Positions 23,831-35,795 of a stretch of 64,000 nt of DNA are shown one piece after another (position 1 is the first letter of the stretch; each line of letters starts with the position of its first letter). The stretch lies in assembly GCA_037975125.1 (NCBI GenBank), contig CM075854.1, positions 67,903,761 to 67,967,760 on the forward strand, in the 5' to 3' direction. The stretch comes from Latrodectus hesperus (lineage: Eukaryota > Arthropoda > Arachnida > Araneae > Theridiidae). A program made the translations under genes and the position numbers. The notes below the pieces were generated by a model, which worked only from the letters and a program-made list of their open reading frames with translations, did not search any database and was not told the origin of the DNA.

Positions 23831-24437
23831 AAAGACTTGCTTCTATTGTTTTGATATCCCTTTACTTTTACATCTTCGAAAAGAATAATTTATAAAATTT
23901 GCAATGAGAGTTACACATCAGAAATGCTAACATTTTAATTTTGATATTTTATGATTTTTGTTGAATTCTTTCCAATATTATATTTCTAATAAAGAAATAT
24001 AAGCAAATATAATGAAACATAATTTTATCCTTAAATACACAATACTACAAACATATTTTGGTATGAAAATATTTCGAAGTCAATTAAATCCATAATATTA
24101 TTAATTAATTTTTATTTATGTTAAAATGGGGTTCCAATTAAATAAGTATAATTCTAACTTTCATTATAAATCTTATTTGTTTGTCACATTAGGATATAGA
24201 AATGTGAGATCTGTATTCATAAATCTCTGAGTTTGCTGTAAAAAACATTAAGTTGAATAGATTTACAAAATGTGTTGGATTTCCTTTTCGCAGCACAATT
24301 ATTCGAACTTACAATAAAAGTACAAATTTTACGTCAATCATAAATGTTTAGATCAAATAAATATCTTACTTTTCTTACTACTTTAAGCTGTTAAACATGA
24401 TAGACTGATAGACTTGAAAACTTTTCAAGGATATATA

Positions 24438-25714
24438 CAGTAGATATTCATTTTTATGAAACTCTAATTTACGAAAATTTAAGTTTTTACGAAGAAGTGG
24501 TTATTTCCTACCTTGACACCATACACATACACACCATACATACACACAATGATAATTTTAACTCCCTTTTACGTACTAAAATTTTCAAACATCTCCTTTT
24601 TTGCGAACTTTCATTTCTGAAAAATAATTATCTTTTTAATTTTCTTTATTTCTGATATATGAAATTTAAAAAAATATATCAGATTATATTTTTATGAGCT
24701 GATACATTTTTTCAAATTTTCATTGGATTTCCCTTACATATAAAACCTGAGAATTTGATTCATTCTTAAACAACAACTCGATACATACAGGCATTCCAGA
24801 TATTGTGACAACAATGGTCCAAGACACGTGGATATAAGACATTTGATAGGAAAGAACTGTAATGCAGAATTCGATTTCTGTCCTCCCTGTACATAAGAAC
24901 ATAGAAAGGATATAAAGTCTCCTCTTTCCTTTCGCGTACATTGGATCTTACAAATGGGGAATTTTTTTAAAAGTCTGAGCTCTTGTTCTGTAGTTAGTTT
25001 CGTTTCATTTGAAAAACTGTGTGAAGTTTCGTTTGTCGAGAGGGAGATTGAACCAGTCTTGTTGGGGATTTGTCGCAGTTGAAGAAACGAATGTGTTTAT
25101 CAGCGTAAGTAAAAAGAAAATTCTAAAATAAATAGACGAAAAAGTATTAAATGAGACAGTAATTGCTAAAAAAAACTTGGAATTTCTATGAACAACATCT
25201 CAAACATTTTAAAAATTCAAAAAATGCTTGAAAAAGGAAACAATATCAACAAAAGTGCTCTCTCTCGAAAATATTGTAGAGAACGAAAACATCCTAAACA
25301 GGAAAAAGCTTTGCTTACTTGACTGGGAAAAAAAAAGTTTTAGCATTCTTGTTGATGGTAATGTCATTGAAGAGAAATCCTGCTGCTTTGCGGTGAATCC
25401 GAACATAAGCGATTTCAAAACATCAGGCAGTTGCCTTTAAAAATTTAAAACCCGACACGATTTGTGCTCTTGAAAATTGTGTAATGAAAGCAGAATCAAT
25501 AAAAAGAAAGTAAGTGTTTTTTTTTAAGTATGAATGTTATTTGCATGTTTTTCATAGTAAATTCTAAATAATTATTTTTACAATTACTTTATTTATAAAG
25601 AAAAGGTATTTTGGTAAAAAAAAAAAATGAATTTTAATAATCTGATACATAATTTTTCCATTTTAAGAACTATTTGACCGGTCCCTACGAGTTTGTAAAA
25701 ACGAGCGTCTACTG
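24438..25714 (+). mobile_element. Tigger/pogo-type DNA transposon
   Basis: The ends are CAGTAGATATTC... at 24438 and ...GAGCGTCTACTG at 25714, inverted copies of a Tigger-type terminal repeat (CAGTAGA, then a C/T-rich TCGTTTTTAC-like stretch and AACTC). Both ends are flanked by the TA duplicated on insertion. The element is about 1.28 kb, half the length of an autonomous Tigger. It contains only the N-terminal part of the transposase, so it is an internally deleted, non-autonomous copy. Confidence 0.82.
25060..25510 (+). pseudogene. Tigger transposase, N-terminal DNA-binding fragment
   Basis: Conceptual reading across frameshifts gives two tandem helix-turn-helix units typical of pogo/CENP-B transposases. 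The first includes NNISNILKIQKMLEKGNN; the second begins KALLTWL and continues ILVDGNVIEEKSCCFAVN and ISDFKTSG (25325-25435), then a KFKTRH-like segment. The longest open piece is 70 codons (25228-25440). The DDE catalytic domain is missing. Stops and frameshifts show it is dead. Confidence 0.75.
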
Positions 25715-26527
25715 TATAATGCATGTATATATATGTGTGTGGATCATCTGTTTCAGCTTTAAAAATTACTTTTGAGATGATTGTGCGAGTAAAGAATTTG
25801 TATATAATTCTCAAAAATGCTCATCCTGTTACACAATCTGTGGTAGAGAGCAAAATGATAAATATTCAATTTGTGTAAGATGAATTGTTAGAGATAGATT
25901 ACCCACATGCCCAGATTCCTTCACGTACATGCTTGAATAGACTCATTGTTTTCTGAAAGCAAGACCATCGAAAACTACTAGCTCAAGCCTGTTAGACAAA
26001 ATTAAAAAATATGTATCAATGTATAAACAGCAATTAAGTATAATTTATAGAAAAACGTAATGCAAAAGTATATCAACATTAAAGGAAATTCACCCTTCTA
26101 AATTTTTGGTAAAATATATCGCAAATGGTAGACTTTAAACTAAAACTTCTTTTAGAAATTTGTTTCTCTCTCAAAATATACATATATACAGACATACATC
26201 CATATATAAAAATAAATTTTTATGAATCTGAGTTTAAATGTCTAGATAATCCCTTAGAATCTAGAAAATTTAAGTAAAAATAAACTTAAGTCTAATAAAA
26301 TTTAATGTATTAGAAATTGTGAATGAAAAATATATTTGCTTTTAGACTATCTAGAAAATTTAATATAAAATGACAAAACCAAAATTATTCTTATTTATAC
26401 TTATAATGTAATAAATTAATATATGATCCAATTTTTTAAAATTTAATGTGTATTTCTACGTTATCTCAGTAAATGTTAAATAATATATTTATTTATCTAA
26501 ACAGAATAGTTTTCTTTTCTTTTTCAG

Positions 26528-26841
26528 ATGATAGTTCAGAAGGTCAAATCCGTTTGAGTAGAAATAAACGTGCCATGGATCGATCAAATTCTGGATCTAA
26601 TAACGGATCTGGTTCAAATTCCGAATCTGGTGGACGAAGGCAAAATAGAAAAAATAATCGCAATAACAATAATAATAATAATAATAATAATGGAAATAAT
26701 GGTGGAGGAGGCAATTCGAAACGGAACGGAAGAGGAAGAAATGGAGGAAATAGAAGGAATGGTAATAACAACAACAATAATCGTAGAAATAATAAAGATT
26801 CAAATTCATCGACAACTCAACAACAGGACAACGAATATTAG
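26528..26841 (+). CDS. Secreted Asn/Gly/Arg-rich protein, exon 2 (propeptide and mature region)
   Basis: Opens right after a strong polypyrimidine tract and CAG. The first codon is split and completes GAT (Asp) with the G from exon 1. Residues 24-38 of the spliced product are a short acidic-to-basic propeptide ending R-N-K-R, a furin-type site. Residues 39-127 are low-complexity: Ser/Gly/Asn, then Arg/Lys-rich RRQNRKNNR, a run of ten Asn, Gly-rich segments, a second Asn run and an acidic Gln-rich end (QQQDNEY). There is no Cys after the signal peptide, so no cystine-knot fold; it should be disordered and basic. Function unknown. Alternatives: last exon of a longer gene with another first exon. 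It is not recognisable as a known toxin family. Confidence 0.62.
26662..26691 (+). repeat. (AAT)n trinucleotide tract inside the coding exon
   Basis: About ten AAT/AAC codons encode the poly-Asn run. Being in frame, length changes would add or remove Asn without breaking the protein, so alleles may vary. Confidence 0.85.
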
Positions 26842-26950
26842 GTGTGGAAAAAAAAAAGAAGTACCAATTCCAGAGTGGTAGTTTCTAAATCACATTTTGG
26901 TTTTTTTAAATAACGTTTCTTCTCATAAATGTATGATTCAATAATTTTTA

Positions 26951-26956
26951 AATAAA
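26951..26956 (+). promoter_or_regulatory. Polyadenylation signal
   Basis: AATAAA 110 bp after the TAG stop of the secreted-protein gene; a plausible 3' end with a short UTR. Confidence 0.45.
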
Positions 26957-28642
26957 TTACATTATCAGCAAATGAATGTCTTTATATTTATTCATTATTT
27001 AAATATAAAAAACATCATTTTATCTTTAACAGAGTAAAATCTTTTGACGGAAAATATAGAAACATTTTTCAAAAAATGCATTGTATTAAGAACATAGACA
27101 AAGGGCACATATTACAACTTAATATGAAAGGAAAAATTAAATGGATATATGGAATTAAATAAATATGGATTAAATTAATTTAATTATCTAAATGATCTAA
27201 TAAAAAGGGGCAAACACTACTTAAATTTAGTTTTTTTTCTTATATTAAATTCACAATGACTAAGAGCAATTAAGTATTTTTGTATCAAATTATTTCAAAA
27301 AATTAATATAAGATTATTTTTTTAACCGCCACATCAATTTGATTGAATTTGGACAGAATTTTTCTTTTTTTTTGTCATATATTTTTTTCTGTGCAAAACA
27401 TTTTGTAATCAATTGTTATAAATTATATTTATTTCTTAAAATAAATTGTTTAGACAACAAATACTTCATGCAAAATTATTTAATCTATTAATAATATGTC
27501 AGTGATACAACACTTTTTCTTGATTGATAAATCTAGATTGAGTAAATTAATGCTATTGTATAATTATTGTTTAGTGAGTTTGAAGAGATATACCACATTA
27601 AATTGATTAGCTGATATACAGAAATATTTCGAAAAAAGACTATTTTTCTCCGTAAGTGTATAATTTAAGAATTACTTATAGATTTAACGTTACATGCTTA
27701 TATAGATTAATTACTTATAATTTAAGAATTACTTTTAGTGAAATAATTTAATTACTTAATTTATAGCGAAGTCGGGGAATTTAGGAAGTACTAAATTTGC
27801 AATGAAATGTTTTCTTAAAACAAAAATAGATATAATTACCATTTGTTATTACCTAAACAAATAAAAAAATAATAGAATGTATTAGATATCAGACATGAAA
27901 GTAACACTTTTATTAATAGTAATTAAAGGATTTATTTTCTTTCCAGAAAGTTTTTTTTAAAAGCTTTTCACATTTTTTTATTTAACTATAAATTTAATTA
28001 TTCTAAATGTTTTTATGAAGCTCTACATCATTCAACAATTATTTGATTAATAAAAGGGGTAAATTCTTTTTTCCAGAAAATGCATCCTCGAAAAGCATTT
28101 AATGCACAATACGGTTTAAAAAACTATAAAACTTTGACCATGTGAATGTTTCCATTTCTTAATTTTGACTAATAAAATTTAAATTTGTAGGGATGAAATT
28201 TTTTGAAAATTGGTGAAAATTTCCTGCAGTTATATTTTTACAAACTTGGCGTTATTTTGTTTTAAATCGAATTTCAGGAGTACAGCTATTACTTTAATAA
28301 GAATTCTAACACACACATATTTTAAGCAATTTAATCATTTTACAATCGTAAAACGCAGTCTTTAAAATAAAGTTTTATAAATTTTAAAACTTACATAAAT
28401 CATAACCATTTTTATCGCATAAATACTGTAAATACATTCCAGCAATTAAGGCGCACATTTGAGAAATTTATTATTTATTAAAATTTACCTTAAAAACAAT
28501 TCGTGTTTGTGTCTTTCAACTATTCTAGCAATTCCATATTCTGGAGAACTTTTACCATATAATTATTGATAATCATTTTCAGAGAATGTCAATTTTCTTG
28601 GGAAATCATGTAGTAAAGTTTTTTGTTGTGATTTTTTTACAT
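26957..28642. other. AT-rich convergent intergenic region
   Basis: Lies between the plus-strand secreted-protein gene and the minus-strand membrane-protein gene, which converge. A 19-bp direct repeat TATAATTTAAGAATTACTT occurs at 27659 and again about 58 bp later. No gene or transposon end seen. Confidence 0.45.
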
Positions 28643-28912
28643 TTATTCCTCTTCAACAAGCGTGATGAGTTGGTGATGATTGTCATTTTTTTCTTCCATG
28701 GCATATTTATTATAACTTCCTTGTTGTTCCAGCATAATTTTATTGTGCTCCTCCTGCACATACGTTGAAATTTTCTCTAACCTATGGCGTAATCTAACAG
28801 CCGCGCCTATAGCATAACACATGAAAGCTCCCAAAATCACAAATATAAAACTTATAAAGCCTATTATCCAAGGATAAAGAAGATCCGAAGCTAACAAATA
28901 GAAATTACTCAT
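28643..28912 (-). CDS. Small single-pass membrane protein, unknown family
   Basis: An intact 89-codon frame starting MSNFYLLASD, with an in-frame TAA five codons upstream, so this ATG is the first possible start. Residues 14-40 are one clear membrane segment (PWIIGFISFIFVILGAFMCY then AIGAAV), followed at once by basic residues RLRHR (positive-inside, suggesting N-out/C-in) and an amphipathic charged tail (EKISTYVQEEHNKI...) ending VEEE. This order is unlike the chance Ile/Lys/Asn-rich frames around it. It could be a complete one-exon gene or the first coding exon of a longer one. An AATAAA overlaps the stop codon on the minus strand. I do not recognise the family. Confidence 0.5.
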   Translation of the reverse strand: MSNFYLLASDLLYPWIIGFISFIFVILGAFMCYAIGAAVRLRHRLEKISTYVQEEHNKIMLEQQGSYNKYAMEEKNDNHHQLITLVEEE

Positions 28913-30040
28913 TACAAATGTTTAGTACATGGAAGATCCTAAATTAATTCATATTTATTTTCAAAGTTAAGAATTACCGTCACTTCCAAATTCAGTCTTA
29001 AGTGAAACAAAAACAATTTAAACTAGATTTAATTCATACGAAAAATGTTCGTTTCCACTGAGTTATCTAATCGTGAAAGAATGAGAAGGATTGTGCAAAA
29101 TGAGATAGAGTCCTTTATCTGATTATTGCCATTATTTTGAAGAGAAAACTTGATAAGGCTCATATATTTTATAAATGCTGCTCAAAAATATAATTTTAAA
29201 AACTAAAAAAGTATTTATTTCCTTAAAACTTAATTCGTCCACATAAAAAGGAAAGACATTTTACAGTTTTGAAGATCGAAAAATCTTATTTCCATTATTA
29301 TATCAAATATTGAAACCAAGGTAAAGAGAATTTTTAAATTACGTGTGAGTAAAAGAGTTAACATTACATTCACTGCTAAAATTATATTATTGTGTGTGTG
29401 GAAACTAATTTAATTACGCCGGTGTTTAATGAATACAATAATGATACTTTAAACGTATTCATAAAAATACTTGCAACTTTTTAGCGACTGAATCATTAAA
29501 AACCAGAATTTTTTTTTTGCATTATTGTGAAATAATACAAAGAAAATCATCCCTCTTAATGTTCCTTACTGCTATGATTGGTTTTCATATTTTTCAATCA
29601 TCTTATCATATAATTAAATAGCTGAAATATTTTATTGATAAGAAAACTTTTCTAATGAAGTAATATAGAAAAGTGCTGTTTATATAATGTATGCTATTAA
29701 TATAAAACCATCAAATCATTGTGGAGAATATTTTAAATGGTAAGAAGAAAATAATGTGTGAAATCGATTCTTTTACCGAATAAAAAATTTCGATACAAAT
29801 AATTTGGCATAGAAATCATAATTGTAATTTATTTAAAATAAACTTGTAATATGAGGATTTTAACTATGCAAATATATTTTTGAGATGAATTTATCAGATA
29901 AAACACTTAAACGAATGTTTTGGAAGTTAATGTAATTGAGGTAAAAGAGTTTTGAATGCAGTTTTAATTATTCTCTTATTGAAGAAACAGCCATTATATA
30001 TATATATAATATGCAAGCTGTGATACTACCCTTTACTTAA
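28913..30040. other. AT-rich DNA, no gene seen
   Basis: Upstream side of the membrane-protein ORF. A GTGTGTGTG-containing stretch is at 29393-29400. No TATA box in good position, RNA gene or transposon terminus was found. Confidence 0.4.
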
Positions 30041-30250
30041 TCTTGAAGGGCATTAGTACTTACTTAGTACGTGAATGGTATAAGTACTCTTTATAACTAT
30101 CGATTCAACGGATAGTACGTTTGATTCTCATTTCGGTATAGATGTTTGCAGGGGTTGAATATATTCTTTATATTCTAAAATCGAATTAATCCTTCGTGTG
30201 CTGAAATGTACCTTTAAAGCGACAAAATAAACCTGTAAGTTGAGTTCAAA
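30041..30250 (+). mobile_element. tRNA-derived SINE remnant, copy 1
   Basis: Shares an ordered series of blocks with 35600-35795: GAATGGT, then ACTCTTTATAACTATCGATTCAA, a box-B-like GTTTGATTCTCA, and later AATCCTTCGTGTGCTGAAAT followed by GCGACAAAATAAACC. The last blocks also match the end of 58400-58560. The box-B motif suggests a tRNA-derived head. The copy is old, with many substitutions, and no target duplication was recognised. Confidence 0.55.
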
Positions 30251-32393
30251 CTAACTTTCGAAATACACTTTTTTATTTTAAAAAGTAACTTGCGGTTATA
30301 TTCTTTAAAGTAATGAACGAATGCTGAAGAAAAAATTAAATTATAAATTTTTTTCAGTCACTTTAAGATAATATGAATTTCTAAGCTATCTTAAAGAATA
30401 CATAGTAGGTGAATAAATTTTTGATATTATCTTCTGATTCAAAAAAAAAAAATGTTAGATTACAAAAATAAACCGATCAAGTTATTTTTTCACTCCTCGC
30501 TCTTCTAACGGATTCCTTATAGCATATATTTGAAAGCAAAAAAAAAAAATGTCTGTTGGAAAAAAAAAAAACTACTGAATAATACCAAGATTCTCATTTT
30601 CGCCAATAATTTAGGAATTTATTAAAAATAAATGTGACACAATTCAAAAAATAAATCACGTAAAAGTGATTAAATTAATTTATTAATTTAATTACTATTA
30701 CATAATTTATTTTAATTCGTTAAAATAAATCAATTTATTAATAATTCATTAGTTGGTGTTAAAACTTAAAAATCAAATGTTCCTTTCATTGTTCATTCGT
30801 TCTATGTGAAAGATTCCTGAATATAAAACCAAAAGATAAATCATAGAGTTTTGGAAATATATACCACCAATTTAAGCAAACAAAAAATCTATAAATAGTC
30901 GGGGAAAAAATTAAAGAAAGACATTTATCGGAAACAAAAAAATAGAAGGAAATTGAAATCTTATAATTTCATAGATTCCTATAAATAAATATCATTGTGA
31001 CATGAAAAATGTTGTAATTAGTATCAATTCATCACCGAAATATGATGTCATTCTTCTGCTATTTAACTAACCAAACTAAAAATTTTCTAGCAAAATTCTA
31101 TATAATCATCCACATATACCACTCATCTTAATTTTTTTAACAATTTATAAAAACTGTATTTATAAATTCATTTTAAAGGAATCAATATATACACATTTTC
31201 AATTGTACTTTGCATTAGACTAAACTTGGCACAAATATTTAACAAAAACATGTTTAATTTATACAAAGTTCAATTTGATCGGACAAAGATTTAGCAATAT
31301 TATTCACCATCATGAAACAGTATTTCAAAAATTTCATTATGCCTTCAAAAGGTAAAAAATTATTATGAAAGGAAATTTTTTTTCATTTCTTTTTTATGTA
31401 CAAAATGCAAAAATTATAATAACTTTTTTATTGTGTTATATCATCAACATTAAAATTTGCAAAACCAAAAAATATTTATAAGATTTGAATATAATATCGT
31501 ACAAACGATCATTTCATTTGTAAAAATTGATCTTCTGCCTCTTTGTTTCTCAAATATCTTTCCGATCAGCCGATTAAAACCTAAACAAAATCAAAACAGC
31601 GATGTGATTTTGAATAGCGGTCAAGTGATATCTGATCACTCGACCGATATATATGCTCCAAAATTTTTTAAATATTACTTTGTTACATCAGAGCCAAGAA
31701 GTGTTTAATAAGCAAAAGCTCTTTCGACACAATGATCTTCTGAGAGATCATGTTACTTTTGGAACACTTTGCGTTTTCACTAGAAGTTTGATAGATTTTC
31801 AAAGGCAAAATTTTTTGTTGCATATCTTTCTTTCTTTGTGCCTTAAACTAGTGTAGTTGTATTCGTTAGTTGTAGAATGAATACTCATTGAAGTATAATT
31901 CGTGTGCGAAACACATGCACCACAGTGGTGATCTAGTATTTTCATTGACTTTTTTCTCTAAAGGTCCTTCTTAAATGGGCAAATAAAAAGATTTGTCAGC
32001 AGTTAATCAAAAATATAAATTATATTATAATATATTTTTTAAATATAATTTTAAGTTTGTTGCAATTAAGTTCCAAAGAATACTCGAAGTTGATAATCAA
32101 GCAAAAACCAATCACAATACTCCCAAATTTCTAGAGCAGCTCTGAAACTTTTATTCTCTGGAAAACTATATTATATGACATGTGCACAAGCCTTGAGTAA
32201 TCCTGTAATTTTTGGATCTCAGTGAATACAATAATGTTATTGTTGTTATTTAAGTCGAACTTTTTCATTGATATAGTATATATTGTTTTACACTCTTGAT
32301 TAATACAGGCATTTAAATTTCACAAATAGATTGATTCAAGAATACTTAAATTCTGATACGTCGAAAAGGAAAATTATTGTTTATATAAAAGTG

Positions 32394-32395
<2 letters not shown>
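30251..32395. other. AT-rich DNA, no gene seen
   Basis: Mostly A/T runs. A patch at 31535-31650 has slightly higher GC and an inverted GTGATATCTGATCAC-like motif. The open frame there (31457-31708) shows no domain. Confidence 0.4.
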
Positions 32396-32467
<72 letters not shown>

Positions 32468-32490
32468 TATATATATATATATATATATAA
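32396..32490. repeat. (TA)n microsatellite
   Basis: About 95 bp of TA with a single interruption (GTA) at 32465. Confidence 0.97.
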
Positions 32491-32559
32491 GAATAAGAAA
32501 TTAAATTCTTGGGGATGGTATTTTTAAAGATTTTTTGTCTATATTTATTTTACTGCAAA

Positions 32560-33020
32560 TCACACAATATTGTCAGTTCAGAAAATTTGAAAACTCGGTC
32601 AACCTCGCCGATAAAATTGGCAGATCCTAAGCAACACTGCTTTCTCCATAGGTCATTCAACTCTCTCGAAAAGTCACGTATCATAGGGATTCACAGGGTA
32701 CCTCTGTCAGGAGAAATTTTTCTGCCCTCCTTGCTGAAGGTACTTATCTCGGTAAACAAGTCAAAAGGTCAGTAAACAAGCAGCACTCATTCCCTTAAGC
32801 GATACCGTAAATCCAATTATCTCAGGTATGTCTCACAACGCCTATCAAGCATCCAACTAAAAAATGTGCTTCCAGAAGGCAGAATTTGAAATAGAAGCAT
32901 ATAAATGCAGTGAACCTAAATCACTTCAGATTAATTACAATCAGGAAAACTAAGTTCAGTAGTCGAGTTCAAACTTTCCGATAGCCACTAAACCTTGTTG
33001 CTTCAGGTTTTTGATAAGGA
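32560..33020 (+). other. GC-richer patch with LTR-like features
   Basis: About 460 bp of clearly higher GC. It includes a TATAAATG box at about 32901, followed some 30 bp later by TCAGATTA and a run of CAG/AGTTCAGTAGTCGAG blocks that look like an LTR R/U5 start. The frame at 32509-32775 begins with a signal-like hydrophobic stretch (MVFLKIFCLYLFYC), but that part is AT-rich and borders the microsatellite. A solo LTR or promoter is possible. Neither TG...CA ends nor a target duplication could be fixed. Confidence 0.3.
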
Positions 33021-35599
33021 ATCTCATTTAATCTAGAAGACACAGAATTCAATATATATTGTATTCCGATACCTAAAACTAAATTTAAATTCAATCCTGA
33101 TTCTTTAAAATTTTATGCAGCTTTAAACAAAAATTTTATTTAACATATACAAAATATTTTATAACAGAAATTTATGTTTTTGGATCAAAACTAACCACTA
33201 TAAAATGCAGTTTCAAACGGAAATTTGAATACCCACCTTTCTCATAACGAGAGCTATTTTCTTCAACACTTGGGTCTTTAAATTCATAGATAAAACCCTA
33301 TAAGTTTAGTTTTAACAAAATGTTCCAACTCATTCAGATCATACACTTACTATATTAAGAGCTTTTGTTTTATGAAATTAATTATTGGTGAATCACAATA
33401 CCGTGAAATTTTTCGAAAATTTATTGAAGTAATAAAATTGAATTCTAAAATTTAAATCAAGAAAAATAATACATAATATAAAACAACTGGTACGTTTTTT
33501 CATTGTAAACAATTGGCGTTTAAATCCTAAATCATGTAGAGACGGTATGAAGAAATTTCAATTCGTGTTGGATCCACTCACTTTATTTCTTCACCTTTTC
33601 ACGTAGTATCAAACATTTTGGTAACATTAGTCCAGTTGGCGATAACAGAAAATTAATCTTTTGTACAACTCCAGGTCAACACATTTGTTTACAGATCAAT
33701 CTTATATACTTTCACAATTCTTCTAATGCATTCCATAATTTGAACATTTTTTTTAAATCTAATGCTGTTCCCTTTCATCCTGATTGCATGTGAAAGACTA
33801 CAAAATTATTTTATTTATAGAAGACATCATTTGCCCCTTTTGAGTTACTATACTTAAATTTTTATATATGCGGTGTAGCGCAAATATTTTCAAAATTTGT
33901 TAATAAAATCATTTAAGATTTATAGTTTATTTGCATTCATTTGTATTTAACAAAACATAAATAAACGCAGCATTCAAAGACGCTCAATTTTTCATCAAGT
34001 GAATGATTATGGATCAACAACTATTTTTATTTTGAGTTTTCGGCATCTTGAAATTTCTTTTTTGGATTATTAAATTTTTCAAAAAGCTACAAAATTTCTC
34101 TTTAATAAGGGCAAGACAATCCTTAAACATCTCACTGATAAAAGAATTGAGAAGATTTTCTGACTTTACACCCTTAATTTCTAATCTTTTATGCCAATTA
34201 CAGTACCTGCATAAACATCACTCAAAATTTGAAAAAAAAAAAAGAATTAAGGAAAAGAATTATAGCAGAATTATTTGAATATAGCAAGCCAATTAGAAAA
34301 TTCCAAAGCTAAAATCTACTTCTTATGCAAAATATTTTACCTCACCTGAAATAGATACACAATTAATCTTTCAAGGTGATGCTTTCAGTTTTATGGCATT
34401 ATTTTCAAATATGATGGCATTATGCGGGAGCTGTTTCAAAACATTTGAGATACACTATAACTACGTACGTTTGTTCCCAGAAAACTTTCCCAAGTACTAC
34501 AATAAATATGAAAAAAAATGACCTGCAATCTATGTTTCTCTGTAAAGAAATTTAAGCACTTTTGAAATCCGAGAATTTTATGTATTTACTGATGATAAGC
34601 CAATATAAAGAAACCTATTTATACCAATCCTTAAATACCCTTCACGATATAGGGATTGTATTTAAATTTTATTTCCCCAATTATAAACTAATATCCATTA
34701 TAATAATAATCATTTATAGCAAATATCAACTTATACGTATATCAACATTAATTTATATCAGTTTATGCCTAATATCCATTATAATTATAATAAATAATAG
34801 ATAATATGACAACTAATAACTCATTATCCCAAAATGTATCAATAACTATCAATTTTTTATTATTATGAAATTTCTCCCCATAAAAGTATGATTTACAATA
34901 ACAAAAAATTAAATGAAAAATCTTCAGAAATTATGAATAAAATATTAAATTTATCAGATACAAAATGTATTGAGATTTTGCTATATTTCAACATTTTTGC
35001 TGTTGCTCTATTTTTCCAAGCATTCAAAAAAACATCACCGACAACTTTTCGATGTCTAACTTAATATTTAACACCCAGGAATAAAAGTTTCAACTAAATT
35101 AATAAGATATTCGCTCAATGTGCCCTTAACTAATAAAGAATATAAAATTTTTTAAAGCAATACATTAAATGGTTATGAATCTAAAATTAATAAGCATAAG
35201 ATAATTTCTTCTTTGGTCAAACAACATTTAATCATATACACTTCTATTTAAAAAGTCTTTTGCCACTATCTTTCTAAATTACTTACTTACCATGATTGAC
35301 TGGCTCACAAGGTGGCCTAAGCAGTAGCAATCAAAAATATAACTGCAAAAGCAGTTTTCAAACTTATAATAGTAATTAAGTTACCAGTTTGGGTGTACCT
35401 TCTCACATTATAATGGATCATGAAAACTAATTGGAAAATTTGTTACTCAGATCCTTATCTAAAATACATGGAATTCAGTAAATCTGATTTTCATCTGACA
35501 ACGTACTATTTAATGGAGATTGGCAGATCAGTTTTACATTCTGTTAAAAGTATACATTCATTAAAATATATAACACTGATCACTCGCCCTTCGCCCTTT
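33021..35599. other. AT-rich DNA, no gene seen
   Basis: No supported gene. TAATATCCATTATAAT is repeated at about 34689 and 34770. Several frames of 60-80 codons (34048-34278, 34562-34804) are Lys/Ile/Ser-rich and look like chance. Confidence 0.4.
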
Positions 35600-35795
35600 T
35601 CAGTACTGGTACGGTGATGCAGTCGAATGGTTTGCACTCTAACTTTCAATTCAATAGTTTCGTGAGTTCGATTTTCACATCAACCATAGTTTTTTACTGT
35701 CATTCAAAATACTCTTTAAACTGTTGGTCTCAGATTAGTTAATTCTCGTGTGCAAAATAAATAAATAACCGTTGAGTAACAAAAAAACCAAACCC
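35600..35795 (+). mobile_element. tRNA-derived SINE remnant, copy 2
   Basis: The best-preserved copy of this family. It has a box-A-like GGTGATGCAGTCGAATGG, a box-B-like GAGTTCGATTTTC, and a 3' region with AATTCTCGTGTGCAAAA and ACCGTTGAGTAACAAA before an A-rich end. The spacing of box A and box B (about 50 bp) fits a tRNA-derived pol III promoter. Confidence 0.6.

Larger units (their letters stand above)
18664..26527 (+). other. Predicted intron, about 7.9 kb
   Basis: Bounded by GTAAGA at 18664 and a strong acceptor (TTTTCTTTTCTTTTTCAG) ending at 26527. It contains a decayed LINE tail (21705-21960), a GC-rich repeat candidate (23461-23830) and a Tigger element (24438-25714). The rest is AT-rich with no exon I can support. 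Frames at 21331-21579 and 22803-22985 are Asn/Ile/Leu/Phe-rich and look like chance. Confidence 0.5.

Noticed and set aside
26544..26815. Minus-strand poly-Leu and Tyr/Cys-rich frames opposite the Asn-rich exon
   Set aside because: Antisense of the (AAT)n-containing coding exon.
28643..28912. KCNE-type potassium-channel subunit
   Set aside because: Topology and length are similar, but I could not place the conserved residues after the membrane segment; the likeness may be only that of any single-pass protein.
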